Assembly: GCA_032252755.1 (NCBI GenBank) | Contig: JAVUPY010000025.1 | Span: 244,876-308,875, forward strand | Length of the DNA stretch: 64,000 bases | Direction of reading: 5' to 3' | From: Terriglobia bacterium | GTDB lineage: Bacteria > Acidobacteriota > Terriglobia > Terriglobales > Acidobacteriaceae | Shown: piece by piece, positions 17,716 to 26,133 of the stretch | Numbering within the stretch: the first letter of the stretch is position 1 | Layout of the letters: the number at the start of each line of letters is the position of its first letter | Notes under the pieces: model-generated | What the model saw: only the letters and a program-made list of their open reading frames with translations | Databases searched by the model: none | Told to the model about the DNA's origin: nothing | Position numbers and translations under genes: made by a program

Positions 17716-18662
17716 ATCCTGCCGCACCTATAATTGAAAGCAGGGCAGTACCCGCCATGAAACTTCAGCACGTCGTCGAATCGCAGCAATTCACGGTCCC
17801 CCTGCTGATGGAATTGTTCGACCGCACGCGTTTCATGGAGCGCATCGTCGCACGGGGCGGTACCCTCGATTACCAGAACCGCATCATGGCGGCCCTGTTC
17901 TACGAACCCTCGACCCGCACGCGCTTCAGCTTCGAGGCCGCCATGTACCGCCTCGGTGGCAAGGTTCTTTCTACCGAGCACGCCCGCGCCTTCTCGTCCG
18001 AGTTCGAGAACGAGCAGGTCGAAGATTCCATCCGCATTATCGGCAGTTACTCAGACGTCATTGTCATCCGTCACCACGAAGAAGGTGGCGCGAAACGTGC
18101 CGCTCAGGTGTCGCCCGTACCAGTTATCAATGCCGGAGACGGCAATGGTGGACAGCACCCGACGCAGGCCCTCCTTGACCTCTATACCATTTATCGCGAT
18201 CGCCCGCTGGATGGCCTGAGCGTGGCCTTCATAGGAGAACTTGATCGTGGGCGCACCGTGCGCTCGCTGGCGTACCTCCTCGCCAAATTCGACCGCGTCA
18301 AGATTTATTTTGTCAGCCCGCCGGAACTGCAGATCAAGGACGACATTCTGCAATACCTGGAGCGGCACAACGTCGCCTACGAACTCGATTCCAGAATCGA
18401 CCGGGTAATCCCGAACGTCGACGTCGTTTATGCAACGCGCATTCAACCGGATCGCCTGAAGGATCAGCAGGAAGTGAATCGCTTCGCAATCAACTCCGCC
18501 GTGCTCGAGCGCATGAAGTCCGACGCCATGATCCTGCATCCTTTACCGCGAACTGTGGAACTGGACAAGACCGTCGACACCGATCCGCGCGCGTTTTACT
18601 TCCGCCAGGCCATGAACGGGCTCTATGTGCGGATGGCTCTGTTGACCATGCTTTTTGATTAG
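17700..18662 (+). CDS. pyrB: Aspartate carbamoyltransferase catalytic subunit
   Basis: 320 residues. The carbamoyl-phosphate motif STRTRFSFE, the HPTQALLDLYTI motif and the C-terminal HPLPR are those of aspartate transcarbamoylases. The product, N-carbamoyl-aspartate, starts pyrimidine synthesis. It begins inside the carbamate kinase gene with GAGGAG before ATG 17700; an alternative ATG at 17757 has a poorer ribosome site. No pyrC or pyrI is adjacent, unlike usual pyr operons, and pyrF is far away at 28580. Its placement with ornithine-metabolism genes is unusual. Confidence 0.88.
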   Translation: MSHTVNPAAPIIESRAVPAMKLQHVVESQQFTVPLLMELFDRTRFMERIVARGGTLDYQNRIMAALFYEPSTRTRFSFEAAMYRLGGKVLSTEHARAFSSEFENEQVEDSIRIIGSYSDVIVIRHHEEGGAKRAAQVSPVPVINAGDGNGGQHPTQALLDLYTIYRDRPLDGLSVAFIGELDRGRTVRSLAYLLAKFDRVKIYFVSPPELQIKDDILQYLERHNVAYELDSRIDRVIPNVDVVYATRIQPDRLKDQQEVNRFAINSAVLERMKSDAMILHPLPRTVELDKTVDTDPRAFYFRQAMNGLYVRMALLTMLFD

Positions 18663-18672
18663 GTTTTGGGTG

Positions 18673-18700
18673 CCCCGATCCCAGCTTTGCTGGGGCGGGG
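18673..18700 (+). terminator. GC-rich hairpin after pyrB
   Basis: CCCCGATCCCAGC (18673-18685) pairs imperfectly with GCTGGGGCGGGG (18689-18700), loop TTT, followed by TAGTT. Same general design and same GGGGTAGTT trailer as the hairpin after argF. Confidence 0.5.
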
Positions 18701-18759
18701 TAGTTACCGAATCACACCACAAATTGACGCATCTAAGTTTCAACTACTAGAGAGGACTT

Positions 18760-19971
18760 ATGCCGGTCATGGAACGCATGCGCACAGACGAATTCGTACA
18801 AATGGAGAATCAGTACGGTGCGCACAATTATCATCCGCTTGATGTTGTTATAGAACGTGCCGAGGGTTGCTGGGTCTACGACGTCGACGGTAAAAAATAC
18901 CTCGACTGCCTCGCCGCCTACTCCGCCGTCAACCAGGGACACTGCCATCCCGCGATCATGAAGGCCGCGATGGCACAGCTTGGCAAAGTCACGCTAACCT
19001 CGCGCGCCTTCCGCAACGAACAACTGCCGCTCCTCTACAAGCAGTTGCACGACATGACTGGTTTCGACATGACGCTGCCGATGAACTCCGGCGCCGAAGC
19101 CGTAGAAACCGCCGTCAAGACCGCGCGAAAATGGGGATACAAGGTAAAAGGCATTCCAGATGGGAAGGCGGAAGTAATTGTTTGTGCCAACAACTTCCAC
19201 GGCCGCACCGTCACCATCGTCAGCTTCTCCAGCGACGAGCAGTATCGCGACGGCTTTGGTCCGTTCACGCCCGGCTTCAAGATCGTCCCCTACGGCGACA
19301 TTAACGCACTGCGTGCGGCGATTACACCGAACACCTGCGCCTTCCTGGTCGAGCCGATCCAGGGCGAAGCCGGAATCATCATTCCGCCCAAGGGCTTCCT
19401 GAAGCAGGCCGCGGAACTCTGCAAGAAGAACAACGTGCTGCTCATGTGTGACGAGATCCAGTCCGGCCTCGGACGCACCGGCAAACTCTTCGCCTTCATG
19501 CACGAGGGCGTCCGTCCCGACGTGCTCATCGTCGGCAAGGCGTTAGCCGGAGGCTTCTACCCCGTCTCGGCAGTTCTGGCTTCGAAAGAAATCCTCGGCG
19601 TGTTCCAACCTGGAGATCACGGGTCCACCTTTGGCGGCAATCCGCTCGGATGCGCCGTAGCCCGCGCTGCACTCAAGGTCTTGATTGACGAGAAACTGGT
19701 CGAGCGCTCCGCCGAAAACGGCGCCTATTTCATGGAGAAGCTAAGAGCGATCAAGAGTCCCGAAATCAAGGAAGTCCGTGGTGTCGGACTATGGATTGGC
19801 ATCGAGTTGCAAGGCAAGGCGCGTCCCTACTGCGAAGCCCTGAAAGAACTCGGCATCCTGTGCAAGGAGACGCACGACCACGTCATCCGCATAGCGCCGC
19901 CGCTGACCATCACGCGCGAGGAGATCGACTGGGCCGCGGCGCGAATTCGACAGGTCCTCGAAAAACGCTAA
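18760..19971 (+). CDS. rocD: Ornithine aminotransferase (class III PLP enzyme)
   Basis: 403 residues. Class-III signatures are visible: [20 protein letters not shown], the pocket aspartate in [15 protein letters not shown], and the Schiff-base lysine in [13 protein letters not shown]. The family converts ornithine and 2-oxoglutarate to glutamate-semialdehyde and glutamate. AGAGAGG precedes ATG 18760. It is separated from pyrB by 97 bases including a hairpin. Together with the ornithine transcarbamoylase it gives two routes for ornithine. Acetylornithine aminotransferase is the nearest alternative, but motif details favour RocD. Confidence 0.9.
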   Translation: MPVMERMRTDEFVQMENQYGAHNYHPLDVVIERAEGCWVYDVDGKKYLDCLAAYSAVNQGHCHPAIMKAAMAQLGKVTLTSRAFRNEQLPLLYKQLHDMTGFDMTLPMNSGAEAVETAVKTARKWGYKVKGIPDGKAEVIVCANNFHGRTVTIVSFSSDEQYRDGFGPFTPGFKIVPYGDINALRAAITPNTCAFLVEPIQGEAGIIIPPKGFLKQAAELCKKNNVLLMCDEIQSGLGRTGKLFAFMHEGVRPDVLIVGKALAGGFYPVSAVLASKEILGVFQPGDHGSTFGGNPLGCAVARAALKVLIDEKLVERSAENGAYFMEKLRAIKSPEIKEVRGVGLWIGIELQGKARPYCEALKELGILCKETHDHVIRIAPPLTITREEIDWAAARIRQVLEKR

Positions 19972-19989
19972 ACAACCTTGCGTGTGTCC

Positions 19990-20025
19990 GGCCTCACGTC
20001 TGCGGTACTCGGCAGATGTGAGGCC
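19990..20025 (+). terminator. Rho-independent terminator of the ornithine aminotransferase gene
   Basis: GGCCTCACGTCTGC (19990-20003) pairs with GCAGATGTGAGGCC (20012-20025), with one G-U pair and an 8-nt loop. A TTTGTTTTTTTT tract follows. The clearest terminator in the window. Confidence 0.92.
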
Positions 20026-20145
20026 TTTGTTTTTTTTCCGAAACATTACTAACGTAACCTCAATTCGCTTTTGCCCCATCCACAGTTGCTGCATCCAAAG
20101 TTATCATTCGTTCACTTTGCTATTTCCATGTGTGGGGGGAAGACC

Positions 20146-20559
20146 ATGAACCGCATTAGCCTGACGATTCTTGTGTTCGCTCTCTGTTCGAGCGCGCTGG
20201 CCAAGCACCATCACTTTTATCAAAAGGGGCAGTTGTTAAGCATGGAATCCGTTTCGTGCGGTTACGCCGAGAAGTCCGGCAACACCTTCAAGGGCGAAAT
20301 CCTTGGAACCAACGGCGGCCACAAAAACACCGAGGAGGTGCTCTGCCAGGAATACGTGCTGAAGTCCGACCAGGTCATCTATCGCATCCGTCCGCGGGAC
20401 GAGAAACATCCCGTTCTGCTTCCGGTCGGGCAGACCGCAGAGTTTCGTACCGACAAGGACAAGCTTCTGTTGAAGGTAGACGAACTCGATGGCAAGGAGC
20501 GCGCCTACACGGTTGTTTCAATGAAGCCGGTGGACGATCTCTCGGCCGAGAAGAAGTGA
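20146..20559 (+). CDS. Small secreted protein of unknown function
   Basis: 137 residues. A signal peptide (ISLTILVFALCSSALA) is followed by a compact domain with two cysteines (VSCGYAE, VLCQEY), a basic/polar beta-rich pattern and the ending YTVVSMKPVDD. I recognise no named family. GGGGGGA precedes ATG 20146; the frame upstream (to 20071) has no signal peptide and is ignored. It heads a group of secreted proteins (20146-23342) but lies 165 bases from the next. Confidence 0.7.
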   Translation: MNRISLTILVFALCSSALAKHHHFYQKGQLLSMESVSCGYAEKSGNTFKGEILGTNGGHKNTEEVLCQEYVLKSDQVIYRIRPRDEKHPVLLPVGQTAEFRTDKDKLLLKVDELDGKERAYTVVSMKPVDDLSAEKK

Positions 20560-20684
20560 GTAGGTAAAAATTCCCCAACCGGAAAGCCATGTCCGGCAAG
20601 GTTTTCGCATTACATGCGTAATCAGAGAGTCACCAGAGCACACGTAAGTAGCTGAAAGTTCTATTGCTTTCAGATCACTCGCAA

Positions 20685-20703
20685 TTGGCACGAAGAGTGC
20701 CAA
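20685..20703 (+). promoter_or_regulatory. Candidate sigma-54 promoter, or hairpin, before the 20725 gene
   Basis: TTGGCACGAAGAGTGCCAA has GG (20687-20688) and GC (20699-20700) separated by 10 bases, as in -24/-12 promoters, with a near-consensus TTGGCACG box. It is also a perfect 7-bp hairpin (TTGGCAC/GTGCCAA). The predicted start near 20712 would leave a leader of only about 13 nt, which counts against it. Confidence 0.3.
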
Positions 20704-20724
20704 GGATTTTATCGGGAGGATGGC

Positions 20725-21696
20725 ATGAAGAAAAACTTCGTCGTAATCTGCGCGCTGTCAACGCTGGTTGGCGTTGCTGCGGCGCAGCAGGTCAGCAGTC
20801 AGAACAACGTTTCCGCTTCAAGCAACACTTCGGTCTCCGCCAGCCAGAACGGCGCCAACGTAAACTCCAATAGCAACGCCGGTGTTTCGAGCCAGACAAG
20901 CGCTACCGCGCCGAAGCACGAAGAGCACTCCACGCCAAAGCACGAAGAGCACTCCACGTCAAAGCAGTCCAGGCACCATCAGCCGCAGCCGAAGAAGGCG
21001 CAAAAGGGTGAGTCGACCGACGCCGCGAGCGCGCTGAGCGCCGGCACTAACGTGAGCGCCCTGCTTTCCAAGCCCCTCGATTCGCGCAAGTGCAAGCCTG
21101 GCGACGAGGTCTTCGCGACCGCCTCAGAAGATGTGAAGGCAAACGGCAAAGTGGTCATCAAGAAGGGCTCTAGACTATTCGGGCACGTAACTGAAGCGAA
21201 AACCAAGGGCAAAGGCGAGGCCAACTCGTCGCTGGGAATCGTCTTTGACCGCGCGCTCCTGAAGAACGGGCAGCAGGTTCAGATGAACAGCGTCGTGCAG
21301 GCAATTGCGGCAGCGCGTACAGCACCGATGCCGATGGATGACGACATGGGCGCAATGGGGTCGGGCGGCATGGCTTCGACGGGTGCCGTTTCCGGCGGCG
21401 GACGTTCCGGTGTCCTCGGCGGCGTAGGCTCCACCGCGACTGCTGCGACCGGTGCAGTGGCCAACGTCGGCGGAAATGCTACCGGTGCATTAAACTCGTC
21501 CCTCGGTTCCAGCGCCAATGTTGGTCACGGGGTCACCGGCGCGTTGACTTCGACTAGCAGTGGTGTCGTGGGCATGAAAGGAATGTCGCTCGCGACAGCG
21601 GCCTCGAACGCCACCGAAGGCAGCGTCATCACCTCCACCGGCAAGAGCGTTCACCTCGACAGCGGCACGCAGATGATGCTTCGAGTAGTGAAGTAG
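20725..21696 (+). CDS. Secreted Ser/Ala/Gly-rich protein with a VirB10-like beta domain
   Basis: 323 residues. The signal peptide (VICALSTLVGVAAAQ) precedes an Asn/Ser-rich linker and a duplicated octapeptide PKHEEHST (20911-20958). Residues about 105-195 form a beta domain (LDSRKCKPGDEVFATASED, then GSRLFGHVTEA and VFDRALLKNGQQV). The same pattern occurs in the 22545 gene product and resembles the TrbI/VirB10-type beta barrel by eye. The C-terminal half is Gly/Ser/Ala-rich. GGGAGGA precedes the ATG. Function unknown; an envelope-associated role is inferred. Confidence 0.7.
   Translation: MKKNFVVICALSTLVGVAAAQQVSSQNNVSASSNTSVSASQNGANVNSNSNAGVSSQTSATAPKHEEHSTPKHEEHSTSKQSRHHQPQPKKAQKGESTDAASALSAGTNVSALLSKPLDSRKCKPGDEVFATASEDVKANGKVVIKKGSRLFGHVTEAKTKGKGEANSSLGIVFDRALLKNGQQVQMNSVVQAIAAARTAPMPMDDDMGAMGSGGMASTGAVSGGGRSGVLGGVGSTATAATGAVANVGGNATGALNSSLGSSANVGHGVTGALTSTSSGVVGMKGMSLATAASNATEGSVITSTGKSVHLDSGTQMMLRVVK
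20911..20958 (+). repeat. 24-bp tandem duplication inside the 20725 gene
   Basis: Two in-frame copies of a 24-base unit encode PKHEEHST twice, followed by a degenerate third start (SKQSRHH). The histidine/glutamate content could bind metal. Confidence 0.75.
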
Positions 21697-21720
21697 CAGG
21701 CATCGAGCCAGTTGGATCGC

Positions 21721-21752
21721 GCCCCATTCCAGCCGTGCAGGTTGGATGGGGC
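21721..21752 (+). terminator. Hairpin terminator after the 20725 gene
   Basis: GCCCCATTCCAGCC (21721-21734) pairs with GGTTGGATGGGGC (21740-21752) with one bulge. GTTATCTTTT follows. Confidence 0.7.
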
Positions 21753-21867
21753 GTTATCTTTTAGTACCGCCGACTAGCGCTGCCGACTTACCATTCCGGA
21801 TTGCCCGCACAAATTCATTCGCTTTACCAACCCGGCGGAGCTATGTTGTCACTGTACCGAGGCCCTT

Positions 21868-22507
21868 GTGAGATACCAGCTCGCGGTTGTCATTTTTTTC
21901 ATCCTTTTCCCGCTCATTCCTTCAGCGCTTGCGCAGGATCTACCCGTTCCGGACCCGGAGGTTGTTCATCCAAACCTGCGGGTCACGATTACCATGCCTT
22001 CCGTTAAGGCCACTGACCAAGGCAAGACCGCCATTGTGAAGGCCGCTGTTGCCATGGTGCTTGGCGCTGCGGACCTGAAATGCGATCCCGGTTCGCAACT
22101 GAACGCCGTTCTCGAAGCCAATGCCGCATCGCCTTTGCGAACACTGTCCGAAAAAATAGCCGGGGCTTCCTGCGCGATCGATGGTCACGCGAACCAATTG
22201 AACGCTACGTTTACCCCCCAATGGCGAAATCCGGGCTGACGACCTGGTCGTCGCGATGATGCATCAACGTCCGCTACTCATGGAGTGGAACGGCAATCTG
22301 TATGTCATTCATGGCGTAGTTTATGACGAGCATCTGCATAACAGCGGTAAGCGCGAGAATGTTATCCGCCAGTTGCTCTTAATAGATCCGCGGTACGCCT
22401 ACGAGCGCAGATTCGTTTCCTTTGATCGGCAGGCAGACGATTTCTCGCAGGTCGAGGGAATCGCCGAGATTTCGTGTGGCATGAATTCTGCAGGAATTCG
22501 AGAGTAG
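21868..22507 (+). pseudogene. Secreted protein gene split by a +1 frameshift at a C6 run
   Basis: The first part (21868-22239, GTG start) encodes a signal peptide (LAVVIFFILFPLIPSALAQ) and runs to a stop just after six C bases at 22214-22219. Removing one C would restore a continuous frame through FTPNGEIRADDLVVAMMHQR into the second part (22256-22507), which reads as sensible protein (MEWNGNLYVIHGVVYDEH). The joined product would be about 212 residues with two conserved-looking cysteines. It could be a true pseudogene, a phase-variable gene or a sequencing error. No named family recognised. Confidence 0.7.
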
Positions 22508-22544
22508 AATCGCTCTGATAATCGCAAACGTTTGTGGAGATCCT

Positions 22545-23342
22545 ATGCGGACTTCATTCCTTATCTTCCTACTTGTCGCCACAGCCGTCGCCCAGCAGGC
22601 TCCCAGCCAGGTTCGGGATGACACGCCTCAACTGAAGAGTCGAACCGAAGTCGTCCGCCCCCAGCAACCCGAGGAACAACAACAGGGGCACATACTTGTG
22701 GTGCCGGCGGGAACCAGGATTCCCATTCAGCTTCGCCAGGGTATCTCGACCAAGAACGCGCAGCCGGGTGATCCGATCTACGGGCAGACGAATTTTCCCA
22801 TCGTCATCGAAAATCAGGTAGTCATTCCCAGCGGAACCTACGTCCAGGGCGTCGTCGACAGTGTCAAGCGCGCCGGCCGCATCAAGGGAACCGCCCAGTT
22901 GGCATTTCATCTCACAACCCTGGTGTTTCCGAGCGGCTATACGCTAAGCATGGGCGCCGCCATCGACCAGGTTCCCGGAAGCGAGAACTCACGCATGAAG
23001 GAACCCGGCACGGTGCAGCACGATCCCGAGAAAGCAAAGGACCTGGAACGAATCGGCAGGAACGCAGCGACGGGCGGCGCCATCGGCGGAATTGCCGGTG
23101 CGGCCGCCAGTCCGGGTTGGCACGGCTATGGCGTTGGCGGACTGGCCGGCATCGGGGCCGGGACGCTGATCGGCATAATGGCGCGCGGCGGCGATGTGCG
23201 ATTTGAACCGGGCACGGTAGTCGACGTCGTCTTGAATCACGCCATTGGCATCGACGCGGACAAGGCCTTCCGCCTCTCTGGCACACCCGCCTACTACCCG
23301 ACAGGCCCGCAGTACATCCCGCGGCCGCATCGGCGTGAATAG
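22545..23342 (+). CDS. Secreted protein with VirB10-like beta domain and glycine-zipper segment
   Basis: 265 residues. A signal peptide (FLIFLLVATAVAQQ) precedes a Gln/Pro-rich linker. A beta domain follows (about 50-135: VPAGTRIPIQLRQGI, QPGDPIYGQT, VIPSGTYVQGVVDSV), equivalent to that of the 20725 product. Residues 165-215 are glycine-rich (TGGAIGGIAGAAAS, GVGGLAGIGAGTLIGI), like glycine-zipper membrane segments. The C-terminus ends in a Pro/Tyr-rich tail. GGAGAT precedes ATG 22545. Envelope location is likely; function unknown. Confidence 0.72.
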   Translation: MRTSFLIFLLVATAVAQQAPSQVRDDTPQLKSRTEVVRPQQPEEQQQGHILVVPAGTRIPIQLRQGISTKNAQPGDPIYGQTNFPIVIENQVVIPSGTYVQGVVDSVKRAGRIKGTAQLAFHLTTLVFPSGYTLSMGAAIDQVPGSENSRMKEPGTVQHDPEKAKDLERIGRNAATGGAIGGIAGAAASPGWHGYGVGGLAGIGAGTLIGIMARGGDVRFEPGTVVDVVLNHAIGIDADKAFRLSGTPAYYPTGPQYIPRPHRRE

Positions 23343-23356
23343 ATTTTTTTGTCGGA

Positions 23357-23737
23357 TCAGTGTGCCAGCAACAGAACTCCGCCCGCCACGAACAGCGCGG
23401 AAATCCACCGGCGATGATCGACGTTTTCCTTCAGGAATATCCGCGCCGCGACAGCATTACTGACGAACGTGATTGAGGCGCTGGCCGGCGCCACCAGGCT
23501 GACATCCGCCCAGGAGAGCGCGACCAGCAAGCTGAAGAACGCCAGCGCCATGAAAAATAAGCCGAGCATGAACCAGCCGCTCGCGATTACGCGTTCAATG
23601 GCAGAACGCATTCCGTAACGTTCGCGAATTTCGCCGAGGTCCCCAACGTGTTGCATTGCGTATGCGAGCAGCACGTCGCCTGCGGTCGAGGCAATCACAA
23701 CGGCGGCAATGGCCGCCCACGTATACCCTGTCTTCAT
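23357..23737 (-). CDS. Half-size DMT/EamA-type transporter subunit B
   Basis: 126 residues with four hydrophobic helices and a single EamA-like unit (SWADVSLVAPASASITFVSN). It is only 6 bases downstream of a second half-size protein of the same fold, so the two are co-translated. Such pairs resemble ArnE/ArnF or paired SMR proteins that work as heterodimers. Substrate unknown; small cation, lipid carrier or metabolite efflux are all possible. Confidence 0.75.
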   Translation of the reverse strand: MKTGYTWAAIAAVVIASTAGDVLLAYAMQHVGDLGEIRERYGMRSAIERVIASGWFMLGLFFMALAFFSLLVALSWADVSLVAPASASITFVSNAVAARIFLKENVDHRRWISALFVAGGVLLLAH

Positions 23738-23743
23738 GCGGCG

Positions 23744-24190
23744 CTATTCCCGTGCTGTCTCATGCTTCTTTCCGTGATGTCCAACCAGTTGCGCGATTTC
23801 CTGACCCTCAGTACGTTCAGTTTGTGACGGTCCTCCAGCCACAAAACCCACTCCCGCGGTGATCAGCGCGATTCCGGCCCAGCGCGCGACGCTGATCTGT
23901 TCGTGCAGAAAGAACTTGGAAAGCAGCGCCAAAGCCACATATCCGATAGCCGTTGCCGGCAAAACATAGGTGAGATCCGCCCAGGAAAGCGATGCGAGAT
24001 AGCTAGCGAAGAACAGGATCAGGCAAATGGTTCCGGCAACAACCCACGGATTTGCAATTGCCGTGATTACCTCTGTCAACTGCGAAATGTGAATCTGCCC
24101 GACCTCCTTCATTCCGCGGGAAAGCAGCGTGTCGCCAATGGAGCCGAAGAAGACCACGGCAAGAAGAACGAGATACTTACGGACAGTCAC
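23744..24190 (-). CDS. Half-size DMT/EamA-type transporter subunit A
   Basis: 148 residues: four TM helices with the same SWADLTYVLPATAIGYV signature as its neighbour, then a charged cytoplasmic tail (about 118-148) rich in His, Glu and Lys. First gene of a two-gene unit with the 23357-23737 partner. The tail is missing from the partner. See that entry for likely behaviour. Confidence 0.75.
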   Translation of the reverse strand: MTVRKYLVLLAVVFFGSIGDTLLSRGMKEVGQIHISQLTEVITAIANPWVVAGTICLILFFASYLASLSWADLTYVLPATAIGYVALALLSKFFLHEQISVARWAGIALITAGVGFVAGGPSQTERTEGQEIAQLVGHHGKKHETARE

Positions 24191-24298
24191 TGGAACAGCA
24201 TAGCAAACGGCAGAAGGTCACACCGTCGTACAGGCTCCGGCAGGCTACGAAGAGGGGTGGCTTCCGAATCGGACACTGGCGTCTATTACAATTGAACT

Positions 24299-24706
24299 AT
24301 GCCAAAGAAAGAATCTACGCGCCTCGGCTATACCTCGGATCATGCGTCCGCCGGGCTGGATCATGCTTTTCCCACAATCGAGACCTTTGCAAATCAGTTT
24401 CCCGGTTACGAAATTGAAATCGATGTGCCGGAATTTACCTCGGTATGTCCCAAGACCGGGCTCCCCGACTTCGGCACCGTTTGGGTGCGCTACATGCCTG
24501 ACAAGCGCTGCCTTGAGCTGAAGTCTCTGAAGGAATACATCAACGAATACCGGAACCTCGGCATCTTCCAGGAGAACGTCGTGAACAAGATGCTTGAAGA
24601 CGTTGTGAAGGCGGCCAAACCCGCCTGGTGCGAGGTTCGCGGACAGTTCCGCCCCCGCGGGGGAATAGGGACACTGGTGGTAGCGCGGTGGCCGAAGAAA
24701 AGATAG
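24299..24706 (+). CDS. queF: 7-cyano-7-deazaguanine (preQ0) reductase QueF
   Basis: 135 residues, the short unimodular type. The catalytic cysteine is in FTSVCPKTGLPDFG, followed by the conserved aspartate, and the substrate/NADPH-site stretch is ELKSLKEYINEYRNLGIFQEN. It reduces preQ0 to preQ1 with NADPH in queuosine biosynthesis. No other queuosine gene is adjacent and no preQ1 riboswitch is seen upstream. Confidence 0.93.
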   Translation: MPKKESTRLGYTSDHASAGLDHAFPTIETFANQFPGYEIEIDVPEFTSVCPKTGLPDFGTVWVRYMPDKRCLELKSLKEYINEYRNLGIFQENVVNKMLEDVVKAAKPAWCEVRGQFRPRGGIGTLVVARWPKKR

Positions 24707-24894
24707 TCCACAGTTCCCGGTTCCCCGTTCTCAGTTGTAAAACCCAGTTATCCTTCTCGGGCGATCGAGCCTCGGTTCTCGGGTCTTGGCTTCGGACCTG
24801 CTTGGCAAGCACTCAATCGGGATATGACAACCGAGAACTGAGAACCTAGCAGTGCATTGCTCCTGTTACCATCCCTGATTTATTCTGCCCACGC
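24707..24894. other. Intergenic region with imperfect AACTGAGAAC-type repeats
   Basis: This gap holds GTTCCCGGTTCCCCGTTCTC (24715-24734) near its start and ACCGAGAACTGAGAAC (24830-24845) near its end, in opposite orientation. Similar strings recur at 58880-58920 and 59090-59140. No gene seen. Confidence 0.5.
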
Positions 24895-26133
24895 ATGAAC
24901 TACCGCCGCGCTGGCTGGGCCCTCTTTGTTCTAACGGGCTTGAACTTCGTGAACTACATCGACCGCTCGGTGCTGTTCGCGGTTCAACCGCTCATCCAGT
25001 CGGAATTCCATCGCTCCGACGCTGAGTTCGGCTTCCTCACCTCCGCCTTCATCATCTGCTACATGTGCACGGCTCCGTTCATCGGACCCTTGGCAGACCG
25101 CTTCCAGCGGCGCAGAATCATGGTTATCGGGGCGCTCATCTGGAGCGCGGCCACACTGCTCACAGCCGTCACCTTCAGCTTCGAAACTCTCTTTATCCGG
25201 CACCTGATCGTCGGCATCGGCGAAGCGACGTTCGTCACGATTGCTCCAGCGTTTCTCAGCGACATCTTTCCTGAACACAAGCGTGGCCGCATCATGGCGA
25301 TTTTTTCCGCGGCGCTTCCGATGGGTTACGCGATCGGATACATGGTTGGAGGGAAGCTCGGAGAGGCCTACGGTTGGCGGCACGCGTTCCTTATCGCTTC
25401 AATTCCGGGCTTCATTCTTGCGCTCATGCTCCTCTTCGTCCAGGAACCGACACGCGGCGCCGAGGACCATCTCAAGGAAACTGTCGAACGCGGAACGATC
25501 CTCGGCCTTCGCAAGAATGCCGCCTTCTGGAGTTGCACTCTCGGAATGGCGATGATGACCTTCGCGACCAGCGGCATGAGTGTCTGGATGCCGACCTTCC
25601 TCGTGCGCGTTCGCAGCGTGCCTCTCGCCAGGGCCAATTTCATCTTTGGCGCAGTCACCCTGGTGAGCGGATTTCTTGCCACAGTCATCGGCGGCTGGCT
25701 TGGTGACTACTTGCTGCGCTACACCAAAGGTGCTTACTATCTAGTCTCCGCTATCGGAATGGCGCTGGCCGTTCCCGCAATTTACATGGCCGTAACTTAC
25801 ACCGGATCAGCGATGTATCCTTCCATCTTCCTGGCTGAATTCATGCTGCTGGTGAATACGGCGCCTCTCAATGCGGCGATGGTGAACTCCGTTTCGGCGC
25901 GCATTCGCGCCACCGCCTCGGCCGTTAACATCTTCTTTCTGCACGCGCTTGGCGACGCCCTCTCCCCAACGGTGATGGGTCGTATCTCGGACGAGAGCCA
26001 CGGCAACCTGCGGCTATCGTTCCTCGCGGTCACAGTTGCTGTCGCACTTTCGGCTATTATCCTGTTCTGGGGCATCCGAAAAGCGCCGGATTTAAAGGTG
26101 CCCGATGAAGCGCCCGGAGCCGTGCAGGTGTGA
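24895..26133 (+). CDS. MFS transporter, Spinster-like
   Basis: 412 residues with 12 predicted TM helices. Family marks are NYIDRSVLFAVQP in helix 1, the loop motif GPLADRFQRRRIM, and GEATFVTIAPAFLSDIFP with MGYAIGYMVGG, typical of Spinster/hexuronate-type major facilitators. Substrate is likely a sugar acid, lipid-like or organic anion molecule; not decidable. Its stop overlaps the GTG start of the glycosyltransferase gene (GTGA), suggesting a two-gene operon. Confidence 0.88.
   Translation: MNYRRAGWALFVLTGLNFVNYIDRSVLFAVQPLIQSEFHRSDAEFGFLTSAFIICYMCTAPFIGPLADRFQRRRIMVIGALIWSAATLLTAVTFSFETLFIRHLIVGIGEATFVTIAPAFLSDIFPEHKRGRIMAIFSAALPMGYAIGYMVGGKLGEAYGWRHAFLIASIPGFILALMLLFVQEPTRGAEDHLKETVERGTILGLRKNAAFWSCTLGMAMMTFATSGMSVWMPTFLVRVRSVPLARANFIFGAVTLVSGFLATVIGGWLGDYLLRYTKGAYYLVSAIGMALAVPAIYMAVTYTGSAMYPSIFLAEFMLLVNTAPLNAAMVNSVSARIRATASAVNIFFLHALGDALSPTVMGRISDESHGNLRLSFLAVTVAVALSAIILFWGIRKAPDLKVPDEAPGAVQV

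Noticed and set aside
24200..24298. preQ1 riboswitch before queF
   Set aside because: No matching element could be seen in the upstream 100 bases.
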